Source: Neopestalotiopsis rosae
Taxonomy: Eukaryota > Ascomycota > Sordariomycetes > Amphisphaeriales > Sporocadaceae
DNA: 64,000 nucleotides
Assembly (NCBI GenBank): GCA_023078685.1
Contig: JALGAS010000001.1
Coordinates: forward strand, 5,704,001 to 5,768,000
Reading direction: 5' to 3'
In this document: one piece after another, positions 1-13,109 of the stretch
How positions within the stretch are numbered: the stretch's first letter is position 1
Layout of the letters: each line of letters opens with the position of its first letter
The notes under the pieces: generated by a model
What the model was told of the DNA's origin: nothing
Seen by the model: only the letters and a program-made list of their open reading frames with translations
The model's database searches: none
Translations under genes and position numbers: made by a program

Positions 1-274
1 TTTCCCTGACGTGTTACTTGCCTCGAGTCAGAAATGATGGTTCCATATAAACGGCTGCTCATGGCGGCTCCCTCTCTGAAGAACTTCTCAAAGAATGGCG
101 TAGAGAAGACGTTTTTATCATTTATTTACTTCTATAACGTCCAAATTACTCTCAGGAGTCAAGTGCGAACCCTGAAGGTGTAGCTGCCAAGTGTAACTGC
201 ATGATTATTTCTTCCCATTCCTCGATTTTGCCGCCATTGCCATACCCGAACGGGCTCCTTTTCGACTCTGCAAG
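1..274. other. upstream region, no gene seen
   Basis: AT-rich DNA before the first start codon. It probably holds the promoter and leader of the chromodomain-like gene at 275. No open frame or repeat was recognised. Confidence 0.5.
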
Positions 275-924
275 ATGGGAGTAGAGTCCAAGCCTAGGCG
301 CAGTAAAAGAATTCGAAAGCAGCGTCAACCAACGCGCAAGGTCCCCCTCGTCCAGCGCCAGTCACTTCGAGTTGCCGTCAGCAAGATTCTCAAAAACGTT
401 CAACCATCTAGCGATCTTGCCAGATTCAAGATCCATCGCCGCGATTTCGCTACAACTCAGAAATCTCCATCGCCGACTCAAGAGAGCGATTCAACCCTCG
501 ATGAAGAAACCAGAAAAGTCCGGGACTTGTCCGACTTATCCAATCTCATTCCTAGCGGTCAGCCAGACTGGTATAAGATACGGCGTATCGTCGGACAGCG
601 TCTGGCTTATTACCTTGTCGAGTGGGAGGGGATTGATCCGACCACGGGGCTGAATATACCACTTGAGTTCGTAAGTGGTGCAATACTCCCACGGCTAGAG
701 TAATCGAAGCCCGATTATCCCCCAAGTCTGACATGTTCATCTTGCGATAGATCTATCAGACGGACGTCAGCGGCTCCGCTCGCCGTGAATGGCACGCACT
801 TCAGAATGCTGGAAAAGTGAGGCGTGCTCGGTGCGGGACTCTAGTCTTAGATGATGCACAAGATTCGAAAGTCTACGAGGAGGCTTGGCAGAGGAGCATC
901 AAGAGGTCTTGCGGTCTGTTGTGA
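275..924 (+). CDS. small chromodomain-like protein
   Basis: Proposed exons are 275-670 and 751-924, giving 189 aa. The intron starts GTAAGT and ends CGATAG and is phase 0. The N-terminus is basic (SKPRRSKRIRKQRQP), which would suit nuclear localisation or nucleic-acid binding. Residues about 98-132 (DWYKIRRIVGQR...YYLVEWEGIDPTTG) match the core of a chromo domain, a methyl-lysine reader fold. The usual WEP-type end of the domain is replaced by LNIPLEFIYQTD, so the last strand and helix look diverged. Without splicing the frame stops soon after the domain. Chromo domains also occur at the ends of Ty3-type retroelement integrases, but no integrase or reverse transcriptase lies nearby. This could therefore be a small chromatin protein or a domesticated fragment. 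The chromo-fold assignment is fairly firm; the role is not. Confidence 0.6.
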
Positions 925-1431
925 ATGTCAACATGATACATGCGACTTGAGAAGCCAAAGATCTATTGGGGAAACAAACCTCCAACGAAAATGTCATTTC
1001 TTTTGGTCGCGCTCGTGCGCATTGTCTGAATACGCGAATGCTCTTGTTGGTTTATGTCTTTGTCTCTATATCAAACGACACCATGTTTTCTTACAAGTGC
1101 GAGCAAGGTGGCATCTGCAGTTGGAGTCAAGTGCTAGGATAACATCGAAACCTGTATCGAAATAGCAATGAGGAATTTCACGGCGGACAGAGTAGTGGCG
1201 TAGAAGCAGTTGACTGCATCACAATTTCCAAGACAAATGATGAATTGAAAACATTTTCTCTTGCAAATAATTAAGTGGAATTTGGCATGGCATAAGTCCT
1301 AGTTTCTTGCAATCAAGAAGTACAACCATACGCCTTCAGTGAACGCATCAATAGAGCTTATAGTGGATTAAGTCTTCTTGCCACACAATTATCAAGACCA
1401 GAAAAAATAACACTACGAATAAAACACCAAA
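925..1431. other. intergenic, nothing recognised
   Basis: A 507-bp spacer. One short open frame (851-1165, +) has no recognisable features and largely overlaps the end of the chromodomain-like gene in another frame. Confidence 0.4.
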
Positions 1432-1635
1432 ATGTCCACGCCTCAACATCCAATCATGGAACAAACGGGCTCCGGGACAAAGGGCGGCCACTCTCAGGGC
1501 TCGGCATTTAGTTCCACAAAAGGCGGGCACCACAACAACTCCAATGTGCTCAAGGAGACCACTGAGGAGTTTGACCAGATTGGTCAACATGACGCTTGGG
1601 GCCACAAAAAGATTAGCGATACTTACAGCAAGTAA
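1432..1635 (+). CDS. 67-aa hydrophilic protein with TKGGH repeats
   Basis: A short intronless frame whose start lies in a good context (ACCAAAATGTCC). The protein is rich in Gly, His, Ser, Thr and Gln and has no hydrophobic segment or cysteine. The pentamer TKGGH occurs twice, about 13 residues apart, each inside a similar block (SGTKGGHSQGS and SSTKGGHHNNS). The second half (LKETTEEFDQIGQHDAWGHKK) is acidic and could be helical. The composition recalls small intrinsically disordered stress or conidial proteins of filamentous fungi, but no family is claimed. Coding status rests on composition, the internal duplication and the start context, so it is moderately likely. Confidence 0.5.
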   Translation: MSTPQHPIMEQTGSGTKGGHSQGSAFSSTKGGHHNNSNVLKETTEEFDQIGQHDAWGHKKISDTYSK

Positions 1636-2644
1636 AAGAGACACCGGTAGATGGGGTTGGTTAAAGATTAATCGCAGGATGAACATGGACGGCGCACTAT
1701 GCCCAGTCCTGGGTCCAACGGTTGGAGGGCATTTGGAGCGAGTCGGATTGTAGAGGACATCAATGCGGGAAGACCCAGACCACATGTAAATATATCGACC
1801 AATCATGCTATTCGCTAGCATTGCGGAAGAAACTAATTCTATGGTTTGCTCCAATCACTTATATGGCAGAATTGGGTCACAGTAAGTATTAGCATTGGCG
1901 ATGGCGATGGCGAAAAAAGAAATAGAAATAGAGATATACACGGGAATCGAAACAAAAAGACTGGGGGAGGACGGACCCCAGCCAGGGAGAGGGAGAGAGT
2001 TAGAGATACTAGATTTCTAGGATCGGAGCGGAACCACTACACCACTGTGACCTGTGGTTCGTGGGAGGTTATAAGGGCACACTTTATCTTGCTCTATAAA
2101 GGCTACTGAATTTGCTTGGACAAGTGCATCTTCTGCTGTTTGTGAAAGTGGCTCTCGGGCCATTCAAGGGGGAAAGGGAAGGATTTATAGTTTGGAAAGA
2201 GGTGACGAAAAGGGAGGAAGACGCATTACAACGAGGCCTGCGAATGCATGTATCGTACGTCTTCGCCGAAGTCGGGCCATTTTCGATCAAGTCATGAGGT
2301 GTCCCGGAGCACCACTTGACTGGCTCAATGACTTACTTATTGGCATTCACTTCATCACATCAGGTGTGTGCGGCATATTGAAATTTACCGTATCTCTATA
2401 ATTCTATTCCGTCTATAACATCTTCTCTAGAATGAGTTTGATAACCTGAACACACTCCTCTATACCCAAAGTCATGGACGAAAAGAACCCCCAAAGGCCA
2501 GATAAAGACTACTTAATTAATCCAAGCCACGATTGAACCCAAGAAGAACAGCGATGATGAGAGGAAAAATCAATCAACGCACGCTAGCTACAAATGCTTC
2601 CCTGCAAATTCGTTCTCAGGGTTATAATATAACAAATACAACAT

Positions 2645-2675
<31 letters not shown>

Positions 2676-2705
2676 GGTTTTTCTTCTTTTTCAAGTTTTT
2701 TCTTT
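1636..2705. other. intergenic between two small genes
   Basis: About 1.07 kb. It holds the 3' flank of the 67-aa gene and the downstream side of the ACPGCT-repeat gene, including a 28-T run. Short open frames here lack recognisable composition and overlap each other on both strands. Confidence 0.4.
2648..2675. repeat. poly-T run (28 nt)
   Basis: An uninterrupted run of 28 T lies just downstream of the minus-strand ACPGCT-repeat gene. On the gene's own strand it is a poly-A run about 34 nt after the stop codon. Confidence 0.95.
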
Positions 2706-2708
2706 TCC

Positions 2709-3749
2709 TCAAGTGCAGCCTGGGCAGGCGTCGATTGATGCTTCATCCTCTCCGGCGCTCATGCTCGCCCCATCACTTGACGCCTCGTGCTCAATCAAAG
2801 AAACATCACCCTCACTCTCCTCGCTGGTTGTCGCCTTGGCAGTGCAGCCGGGACAAGCCTCCGTCGAGACGTCAGTGTCTTCGGTGCTCGCCGTCTTGGC
2901 CGTGCACCCTGGACAGGCATCGGTCGAAGCGTCACCATCGGTGGCCGTCTCCAAAGCCTTTGCCTCCTCAGTCTTATCGGTGGCCTTTGCCGTACAACCC
3001 GGGCAAGCATCGGTCGAGGCATCGTCGTCGCCGGTCGTGGTCTTGGAAACTGTGGCTTGCTTGGCCTTCTCGACAGCCTTTGCAGTGCAACCGGGGCAGG
3101 CTTCCACCGTGGCTGAGTCCTTTGCAGCTTCGGCGGCTTTCGCCGTGCATCCCGGGCAAGCATCGGTGCCATCTGCCTCCGATGCAGCAACCGTGTCTGA
3201 AGATGTGCTCTTGGCCTCTTCCTTTGGCTCGCTTGCCGTGCAACCGGGGCAAGCGTCTTCTGACTCGGAGTCCTTCGCAGTGATGGTATTTGCAGCCTTT
3301 GTTGCCTTGGTGTTCACCGGGACACTTGCGGTACAACCCGGGCAAGCATCTGTACCTGCAGTACCACTAGTAGAAGCAGCAAGAGATGATACTGCAGGGC
3401 GCTTGTGTGCCGTGCATCCAGGGCAGGCATCGGGGTCCTCATCAGTATCAACTAGCGAGTCGATTGCCTTGTGTGCAGTGCAGCCCGGACAGGCATTGGG
3501 GTCTTCGGTAGAGGCAACCAGTGCGTCTATCGCTTTGTGTGCGGTACACCCGGGGCAGGCGTCGGGATCTTCGTCAGCCTCAACGGTGTTGGCCTTTTTC
3601 GTAGGGAAAACTAGTGATGATACTGCCCTGTGCGCGGTGCATCCAGGACAGGCATCCGGGGTTTCGGTAGAAGCAAGCTCAACCAGTCTGTCTATTGCTT
3701 TGTGCGCAGTACAGCCTGGGCAAGCATCGGGGGTGCCGTTTGCTCCCAT
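2709..3749 (-). CDS. 13x ACPGCT-repeat protein, no signal peptide
   Basis: A single-exon 346-aa protein made almost wholly of 13 units with the invariant core ACPGCT, preceded by Asp, Glu or Asn and separated by linkers of about 10-40 residues. The last unit ends the protein exactly (CPGCT, stop). Units 1-4 carry amphipathic linkers of the type AHKAIDxLV; units 8-12 carry acidic, Ala/Thr/Lys-rich linkers starting AK. A basic residue follows most cores two or three positions after the Thr. The start MGANGTPDACPG lacks a secretion signal, so the product is probably intracellular. All 26 cysteines are in CPGC pairs. The minus strand is chosen because the core varies between copies only at synonymous positions in this frame (for example all four Gly codons are used), whereas the antisense frame would alternate Gln and His at that site. 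The function is unknown; metal buffering, redox work or a multi-core peptide precursor are possible. Confidence 0.8.
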   Translation of the reverse strand: MGANGTPDACPGCTAHKAIDRLVELASTETPDACPGCTAHRAVSSLVFPTKKANTVEADEDPDACPGCTAHKAIDALVASTEDPNACPGCTAHKAIDSLVDTDEDPDACPGCTAHKRPAVSSLAASTSGTAGTDACPGCTASVPVNTKATKAANTITAKDSESEDACPGCTASEPKEEAKSTSSDTVAASEADGTDACPGCTAKAAEAAKDSATVEACPGCTAKAVEKAKQATVSKTTTGDDDASTDACPGCTAKATDKTEEAKALETATDGDASTDACPGCTAKTASTEDTDVSTEACPGCTAKATTSEESEGDVSLIEHEASSDGASMSAGEDEASIDACPGCT

Positions 3750-5012
3750 ATCGAGTAATGAATATGAGTTTGCTGAAAAGTGATATGGAAAATTGGTATT
3801 GTCTGTTAGAGTTTTTGGAGGATGGAAATGCTGGAAGAGAAGTATGCCTTGTAATTCACGCCGGGATGACAGGAATGTGAAGTAAGATATATAGTTGGTG
3901 TGTGTAAGAGTATCGAAGGATGCACCATAATGTGAACGGCTTCAGGTGTGACCACCTAGGTATCTTATACACACCATGCAGCGGCTCGCGTACAAAAATT
4001 TATCTACTGAACCTAGTAGAAGGCGTCAGGAAAGGCGACCGGCTTCAGGTACAGCCACCTCAAGGTCAATTGCAAGGTGTATTTTCTCTAGAAGATGATT
4101 GAGGCAGATTATGGCCAATCGAAAGCCCCAGCTAGTATCCTCACTTCATTCGGTGAGCCACCGTGATAGCCTAACTACGTATGTAAGTCTGCAACAACTA
4201 CCAATGACAGCTACCGATTGCCTAGCGAGGCTCTTTTAGGGGGAAAAGGAAAGAAAAGAAAAACGGTGGTTCGTCAGCCCACGTGCATATGCTCGTCATT
4301 GGATCATTTTCGCACAGCCCTGCGGTGGGCCCCCAACGGCTATACCTATCTGTAGAAAGGACCTTATTGCGTCTGATATGCAGGCCAACCTAGCCTACAT
4401 ATGGAAAAATGATTCAGCTTTGCGGCACGTATATTGTGTGGTGTCATCCCCCTCTGTCCCCTCACGATGCACGATGCCATTGCTAGCCAGTGCTGCTACC
4501 TAAGCGAGAAGGAAGAGGAGATTTAGGGTCTTACCACAGATTGGAAATCGATTGGTAGTATGCCGGCATGCATAGCGAAGCCACACAAAGTTTGTCGAGA
4601 TCTTTCACAGCAATTCCAATAGTGGTGGATCCAATCATCAGCAGCGTGGGACTGACCGCCAAGGGCTAAAATAGAAAAACGGCCCCAGGGCTGAACTTAG
4701 GTTGACAAAAGAAATGTAAGAATAGATGGACGTTGATCCGACTCCGAAAAACCCTCCGAAAAAGGTATGAATATTCTATTTATCGTCAGGGGGAGAATGT
4801 TCACCACCGACTAAAAAGATAAAGGTCTTGGAGAATGCAGAAGCCTCTCGTCTGATTCGCGCAATGAAAGTAGCCGAAGGATTTTGATAAACGCCAGCCC
4901 CGGGATGTTTGGCGGCCAAAAATATCTCGAGCCCCGCCAAATCTTACATCAACAGGCTGCCCTCAGGCCCTCCAATCGACTAGCCCCCAATTGAGCCCCC
5001 AATTGATCTTGC
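3750..5012. other. intergenic, about 1.26 kb
   Basis: Holds the promoter of the ACPGCT-repeat gene and the 3' flank of the CBM18 gene. A short sequence around GCTTCAGGT...CCACCT appears twice about 100 bp apart (near 3940 and 4040), too diverged to name. No convincing gene. Confidence 0.4.
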
Positions 5013-5945
5013 TCAACAGGCATTGCGAATGCCCCAATCGTGACCCAATTCTGGCTGCGCTGTCGCCGTTGGAATGAGCACGAGAGGATCGTGGAAATGG
5101 CAGCACGTGTATTCGGCCACATTTCCGGCTGCAAGCTCGCCAGCCCCGAAAAAGCCATTCCACCCCGTGCAATCTTCATCGTCGAGACACAGCTCCTGGC
5201 ACTCACCCTCGCTATTGGCCGAGTTGGGCTGGCAGTACGGTGTCTGGGCTACGGGTAGCAGCCGACCGCATCCGATCAAGAAGTTATCGATGCACTCATT
5301 ATCTGAGCTTGAGCAAAGAAACTGATCTGTGCCGCTGGGGCTGAGTCCCGTTGAAGACTGTTCCGGTCCCTCGCTTATCGTAGGTGTTGGGGGGTTAATC
5401 GGCTCTGCATCGTTCGGCTCAATGATACTTGCCGCAGCATCGGTCGGCTCTGCATCAATTGCTGAAACGTCAATCGGCCTTCTCGTTGACGACACTGGGG
5501 CTGGGGTATTGATCTCGGCCTCATCAGATAGTGTCACGTGAATTGGTACAGAGCCTGCGGTTGTTGTCGGCCGACCAGTAATTTCCTGATACACGATCCC
5601 TGTAGGGGTCCAGCCATGTTGGCACCGTCCATACCCCCGAATCTTCAGTTCAGCCTGCTTCTTGCCGGGGCAGATACCATAGTCCGACTGGCAGCCAGTG
5701 CCGCAGTGCTTCTCTGTAGCGCCGCTGGCCATTGAGTCAGGTCAGCACATTGTTCCAGATCAGAGTTGCATTGCAGACACGTACCAGAACCCATTGGCGG
5801 CGCAGCAGTCCCCGTACGCCGAGCCCGCACAAGTGAAGTTTGACGGAGCTCCGCATTGGCTGTTGTAGGATATTGTCTTCACAGCCGCCGTTGTCGCCAC
5901 CAAGGCTAGACCGTGGGCGAACGCTGCAAGTGAAAGATGCCTCAT
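5013..5945 (-). CDS. secreted CBM18 (hevein-type) chitin-binding protein
   Basis: Exons 5945-5785 and 5724-5013 (minus strand) give 290 aa. The 60-nt intron (GTACGT...GGCCAG) is phase 2. Residues 1-21 form a signal peptide. Residues 31-72 are a full hevein-like domain with eight cysteines (C31, C39, C47, C48, C54, C61, C65, C72), including the block SAYGDCC and the end CGTGCQSDYGIC. Splicing creates C54, the cysteine after GF, which supports the intron. A Pro/Thr/Ser/Glu-rich linker follows. A second cysteine-rich region at about 180-290 (CQELCLDDEDCTGWNGF and CCHFHD) resembles PAN/apple-type modules. Such proteins bind chitin in the cell wall, or shield it from plant chitinases, outside the cell. 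No catalytic motif is visible, so it is read as a lectin-like effector or wall protein. Confidence 0.8.
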
Positions 5946-6372
5946 GGTGTCCTAGGCTGTCTTTGCCAGCCGTGTATGTCCTGATGAATTGCCGCAAGAA
6001 GACTTCTGCAGATGCATCATGCAGCAGCAATACAACCCGGCAGAGGCTGGCGCAAAGGGCCTCGGCGCCATTCAAATATGGCGAGCACTCGCCGCATCTT
6101 CGAAGTGGAAGATTGTCCTTTGCGCTTTACCATCCACGGGCCGCAAATTGCGAGTTTCAGTGTCAAAGAAGGGAAGAGACGCGGGACATAGCTTCGTGTC
6201 GTGGCCCGGCGGTTCCGCGGTTCATGTTATTGTTACACACGGAAGCGAGGCGAGCCGTAGCAGTGCGACTCTGCGTGGCCTTGGTGGCTCAGGCAGCAAC
6301 TCTGCAAGGCAAACAGGCACGTCGGGTCAGGTGAGCAATCCAACGGTGAGGCCCATACAAGGCTGTCTATTG

Positions 6373-6416
<44 letters not shown>
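6373..6416. repeat. poly-A run (44 nt)
   Basis: Uninterrupted run of 44 A in the gene-poor region. It may be a microsatellite or the relic tail of a retroposed sequence; no element body was recognised beside it. Confidence 0.95.
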
Positions 6417-6420
<4 letters not shown>

Positions 6421-9248
6421 CCCAATTTCTCAAGTAGCCATCAATTTCGGTATGGCATGATAAAAAATGCCACTCTTTCACAGCCATGACAGCCTACCGT
6501 TGTGGGTGAAAGGGGATTCCACGGCGGCTTATAGCGGCCCAGAGTAAGGTTGACACCTAATCGGACGCGTCACATAGCCTTGCGCAGCGCAAGAATAGTC
6601 TATTGGGAGAGTCGGTGGTCAGGGTTCCTAGGGGTCCCAGGGAGGCGCAAATTGATAATTACCGAGTCGTGTCAGTGTCAACGCTAAATTCCGTGTGAGA
6701 TACTATGATGAATCTGAACAAAAAAAGTACGGCACGTAATTGCAGTCCCTTGCGATCAACATTTAAAGGGAAGACAAATCGCAAGCGAACCGCTGTGTGT
6801 TCGTACGCAACTCCACTTTCAGTATATAACTAGACGAAACTTGGTCGTACTCGGAATACAGAGTACCGCACGAGCTATTCATACCTGTTCTTAATGTTAC
6901 CGGCCGCACAACGCTGATCGTATTGTCGTATTATGACGGCACCTGAAGATCTCGTACTGCTCTGGTCGTTGCATCCTCTATTTGATTCCGCGGAGTTTCG
7001 TTCTACTAAAATGTGCATAGGCAGAACTCACCGTGTTCCTTCTCGCTGTGGTTGCGACCAACAATAGCAACTTGCCCCATGACTTCAGTAGGAAGGGTGA
7101 GGCCCAGCTGAGCAGCCGAATGCTAATAGGCCTCTGGGCCTCAGGTCCTCACTTTCGAATTCACACAGCAACCTTGACAATGAATTCCCTCGCTGGGTCG
7201 AGAAGTGAGCAGCAAACTGCGAGACGAAAAGATAAGTGTAATGAGGTAAAAGAGCACGTATTGATAATCCAACGATCCGATAGGTATTCAACAAGTAAAG
7301 TCTGCGCGATCTTGTTGGTCTGGCGTAGATCTAATTGCGGGGCTCACTAAAACGATTTCTTCAAGGTTATCTGATCAGCACAAATCCAAAGACGACGTTC
7401 TACTGTGTAAGTTTTGTCTACAAACTTCAATTTGATAACACTGATTTTCGCCGGTCCCCTGACTACAAGTATATCTAATTTCTTATGCCCCTGCATTTAT
7501 CAACACGACAGTGTCGCAATAGAATGTAGTGTCGTTGGGCCAACGAAGTAAACAAGATGCAAGCCCCGTCTGTGCTCAGCGATGTCAAGAAAATCGTCGA
7601 TGCATGACAAAGATTCGGTTGTCAAGCCGTGTTGGCCATGGACCGGGATTGAAGCCGAGTGTGAAATCGCATTTTTCTATCAACTTCTTAGTAATACCGA
7701 TGGATCATTGCTCTGAGAAGAGGGTCCTGATCGGTGTTATTGTGGAATCAGTCGTTCGAGATGAGGTTTAACGCCCAGAACGCGCAGGTGCTGGTCCACT
7801 GTAAACAGCGGGCGGCAAGCTAGCGGGAGCAGGGGTCGGGGCGGACGGATTCGTCTCGGAGAATGTCAACGTCGCATTCAAAGTCTCGTAGGGCGGATGA
7901 ATCTGTCAATGGCTATACAATCTGCATGTTCTCATGTCGCGGCATCGTTCGATACCTATGCGGTCGCATTGAGTGATGTGGCAAGGACTGGAGACACCAT
8001 TCGCAAAAGCGGCTGCTGACGTCTGATGCTGTTGGACATGTTAGACTTCCTCAATCGGTCGCCGATGTCCGGCAGTGCGATGGAGGCAAACCCAAGGTGA
8101 GAATGGTTGCAACCAATACATGTCATAGATGCATCCACGTCCAATTGAGAGAGACTTGTGAGATGGAAGCGCTCATGCAGCACATGGCACACTAGTACTA
8201 AAGATCTACCACTCCACTTTCCGAGCGGGCTTCGTTTTCTGTCTTTCATGGTTCCGAAGCATGGATTCCGAAGCACGACAAAGACAGTGTTCATCCTAGC
8301 AGCTAGATGATATACCAGGTCAGGTGCATTTGCGCCTAGTGCTAGTACCAATGTGCCGTGGCAGACATGAGTAGTCGTAACAGTAGGCTCATCGGCTATA
8401 TTGCCGCTTGTGACCTCTTGTCCTCTCATCGACGGCTGCAAATGCCCGTGGGGAGTATTAGATCGTAGACTGGCAAAGCTGGGCTTCGGCTGGGCACAAC
8501 TAGTCAGGCAAGGTCTGGGCAGCCTGTCCAATCTCGATAATATATCTGAATTGGCATTGCTGAAGTCGAATAAACCTGCTGGGTGGAGATCCGAAGGTTC
8601 ACACTTCCAGGGGTCCTTGGAGAATGATTCCTCATAGCGTCCTGCCGGTCGATGTAGAAGGGAAAAGCTCAAGACTTGTGCGGCCGTTCTCTGATGGGTG
8701 GTAAAAGACCCCTCGTACTCTAGTCATTGTGAATTGCGACGGTCTGAGTGGTGACCAAAGCTCCTCTTCGCTCGACAAGCCATCCAGAGGCGACCCAGCC
8801 GGCTACTAAGTAGTAAGCTCTGTGTATCCCATCCTAAATCATTCCACATTCCAGATTCCAAATGTTTGCAGCGACTTCCGCGGAGAGTTGCCACTTTGTT
8901 GCTATTATGAAACCCAGTGAAACCAGGGCAAAGAGGTCCGACGGTGTCCGATACCGTGTTGGCCGTCTCAAGCGTCTTTTTGATTCCATTCCACCATTCG
9001 CTGGCTGCATGAGACCATCCATCATGTCATCGAACGTGTATCCCTCCCCTCCCCTCCAAAAGGCACCAGCACCATGCCCAATTGGAATTTTCCCAGCACT
9101 CCAATTGCCAAGCAGCTCTCCGAACCACCCCGCCAGAGTGCCGAAGACCAATGAGAAGGTCGCAATTATTTATAAGGCCGCGGGGTCGAGGGCCCTGGCA
9201 CTTCGATTCGAAGCTGTTGAAACGCGGGGCCTTTCCAAAAAGTGGACT

Positions 9249-9255
9249 TATAAAA
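9249..9255 (+). promoter_or_regulatory. TATA-like box of katG
   Basis: TATAAAA lies about 250 bp before the katG start codon, followed by a pyrimidine-rich leader (TTTCTCTTTCCCTTTCTTCTCC near 9385), as is common at highly expressed fungal genes. The transcription start was not determined. Confidence 0.45.
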
Positions 9256-9430
9256 GTGCGGGGGTGGCTCCGACTCCACTGCTCTAATCTATTTCCACTT
9301 TTTCTCGTCCTCCATTCATTCACGAGAGACCCATTTGAAATATAAGCAAGAGGTGATCCATTCCGATCCCCATCCCGTTCCAACTTTTCTCTTTCCCTTT
9401 CTTCTCCAGAATACACGTCCAAGGGGATAA

Positions 9431-11853
<2,423 letters not shown>

Positions 11854-12440
11854 GAACTCGGCTCAACCCCAGCTGCTCTGAAACCGCGTCTGTAAAGTGG
11901 GACTTTAAGTCGCGCGTACGATAAATTCAGATATACGGAGCTGGGGTTGAGGTGGGAAATTTGGAAATATATGGGTCAGGGGTTTCATTCTCCTTTATAT
12001 AGATCACCGAAGACTGCTTTGACTTTCTTATCATTACTACTACACTCAACACAACACTCGATCATGAGATGTTACGAACTCAATTACAATCAGTAAAATT
12101 TTCACTACTTCACGTTCCTCACCTATATGCATTCCTCATGTGAGATGTGCGTGTACATGTACGTAGAAGAGAGAACTTCTTGCCCGGGTACGCCCCTAAA
12201 CTTTTACATGTTAAACTCTTCTCGCTATGTTCGCCTATGACGAGCAGAGTGGAGTACGAAGGCATAGGAATGCTTTCGTTCGATTAGAAGTAATCAATGG
12301 TGTATATTGTGTTTTCTTTTGAGGCCGACGGCTCCCATTGATCACTATGCTACTTGACATAACAAATGAGTGGACATATATCGGGCCTAAGGCACCGAGA
12401 CCATTTTCCCAGTCAGAAAGAAACCAATCTGAGCCCTGTT
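11854..12440. other. intergenic, convergent 3' flanks
   Basis: Spacer between the ends of katG and the CFEM gene, with an A/T-rich trailer. No gene or strong repeat recognised. Confidence 0.4.
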
Positions 12441-13109
12441 TTACATATGCAAGTCATGCATGTCATTATCCATGTTCTTCATGTTGTTGTCCATGTCCTT
12501 GAGGTTGTTGTTCATGCCGTTCAGGTTGCTGGTGTCCTTCAGGTTGCTGTTGGTATCCTTCATGTTGTTATTCATGTCCTTCAGGTTGTGCATGTCCTTG
12601 AGGTTCTTCATATCCTTCAGGTTTCTCATGTGCTTCATGTGCTTCATATTCTTCATGTTCACGTCCATGTTGATGTCGACACCCTGCTCCTTACACATGG
12701 AATGGGCCCACTGCTTGGCCGTGTCGCTATGTAACGCAACCCAAGATCAGATTAGCCATCCCTCATGCGTTTGTCTCGACACGTGGTAAAATCGGAATTG
12801 GGGAACTTACGCTTCGTTGCGGCTGCAGTCGGTCTGCACGCAAGACTCCATCACGGTGATGTAGTTCTGGTCGCTATAGAGCCGGAACGGGTACTTTGTC
12901 AGCCCTACGGCGAATGATATTCAGAATGTACAAAGTCAGATACTGATTACACACCTGCAGAGACACTTGTAGTCCATGTTGCTGCTGCAGCTCGAGCTGC
13001 CCATGTTGCTCATGAAGCAAGTAATAGCGCACTGGGGCGGCGATTGCACGTCGGCCATGTTGGCCACAGCGACGGCGGCGAGGGCGAGGATGGAGGCGGC
13101 GAACTGCAT
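12441..13109 (-). CDS. CFEM-domain protein with Met/Leu/Asn repeat tail
   Basis: Three exons (13109-12953, 12904-12811, 12726-12441) give 178 aa. A signal peptide covers about residues 1-19. The CFEM domain has eight cysteines at C27, C31, C41, C49, C51, C74, C79 and C95, with D46 (NMDYKCLC) at the position that binds haem iron in known CFEM proteins. The first splice junction was set by keeping frame and exactly eight cysteines; its donor (GTGTAA) is not the strongest nearby GT, so it is the weakest point of the model. From about residue 103 to the end the protein becomes a simple repeat of the type NLKDM, with Met or Leu every three or four residues and no GPI-type hydrophobic end. CFEM proteins are extracellular haem-acquisition proteins or effectors. 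The tail could be an amphipathic helix or a soft-metal binding stretch. Confidence 0.8.
12447..12670 (-). repeat. degenerate 18-21 nt coding minisatellite
   Basis: This part of the CFEM gene encodes imperfect 6- and 7-residue units around NLKDM, NMKDT and NMKNM. On the plus strand it appears as repeated TTCAGGTTG/CATGTCCTTGAGG blocks. Unit length switches between 18 and 21 nt and always keeps frame. Confidence 0.75.

Noticed and set aside
2709..3749. Assignment of the ACPGCT protein to the known kexin-processed (dikaritin-type) peptide precursors
   Set aside because: It has no signal peptide, no dibasic KR sites between cores, and no neighbouring DUF3328 or copper oxidase gene. Kept only as a remote option.
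2674..3783. 369-codon open frame on the plus strand, antisense to the ACPGCT gene (VQPGQAS repeats)
   Set aside because: In this frame the repeat would switch between Gln and His at one position, while the minus-strand frame varies only silently. Selection clearly acts on the minus strand.
7956..8672. 238-codon open frame, minus strand
   Set aside because: No domain, no clear start context, biased toward Arg/Leu/Ser/His as in chance frames, and no splice-linked partner.
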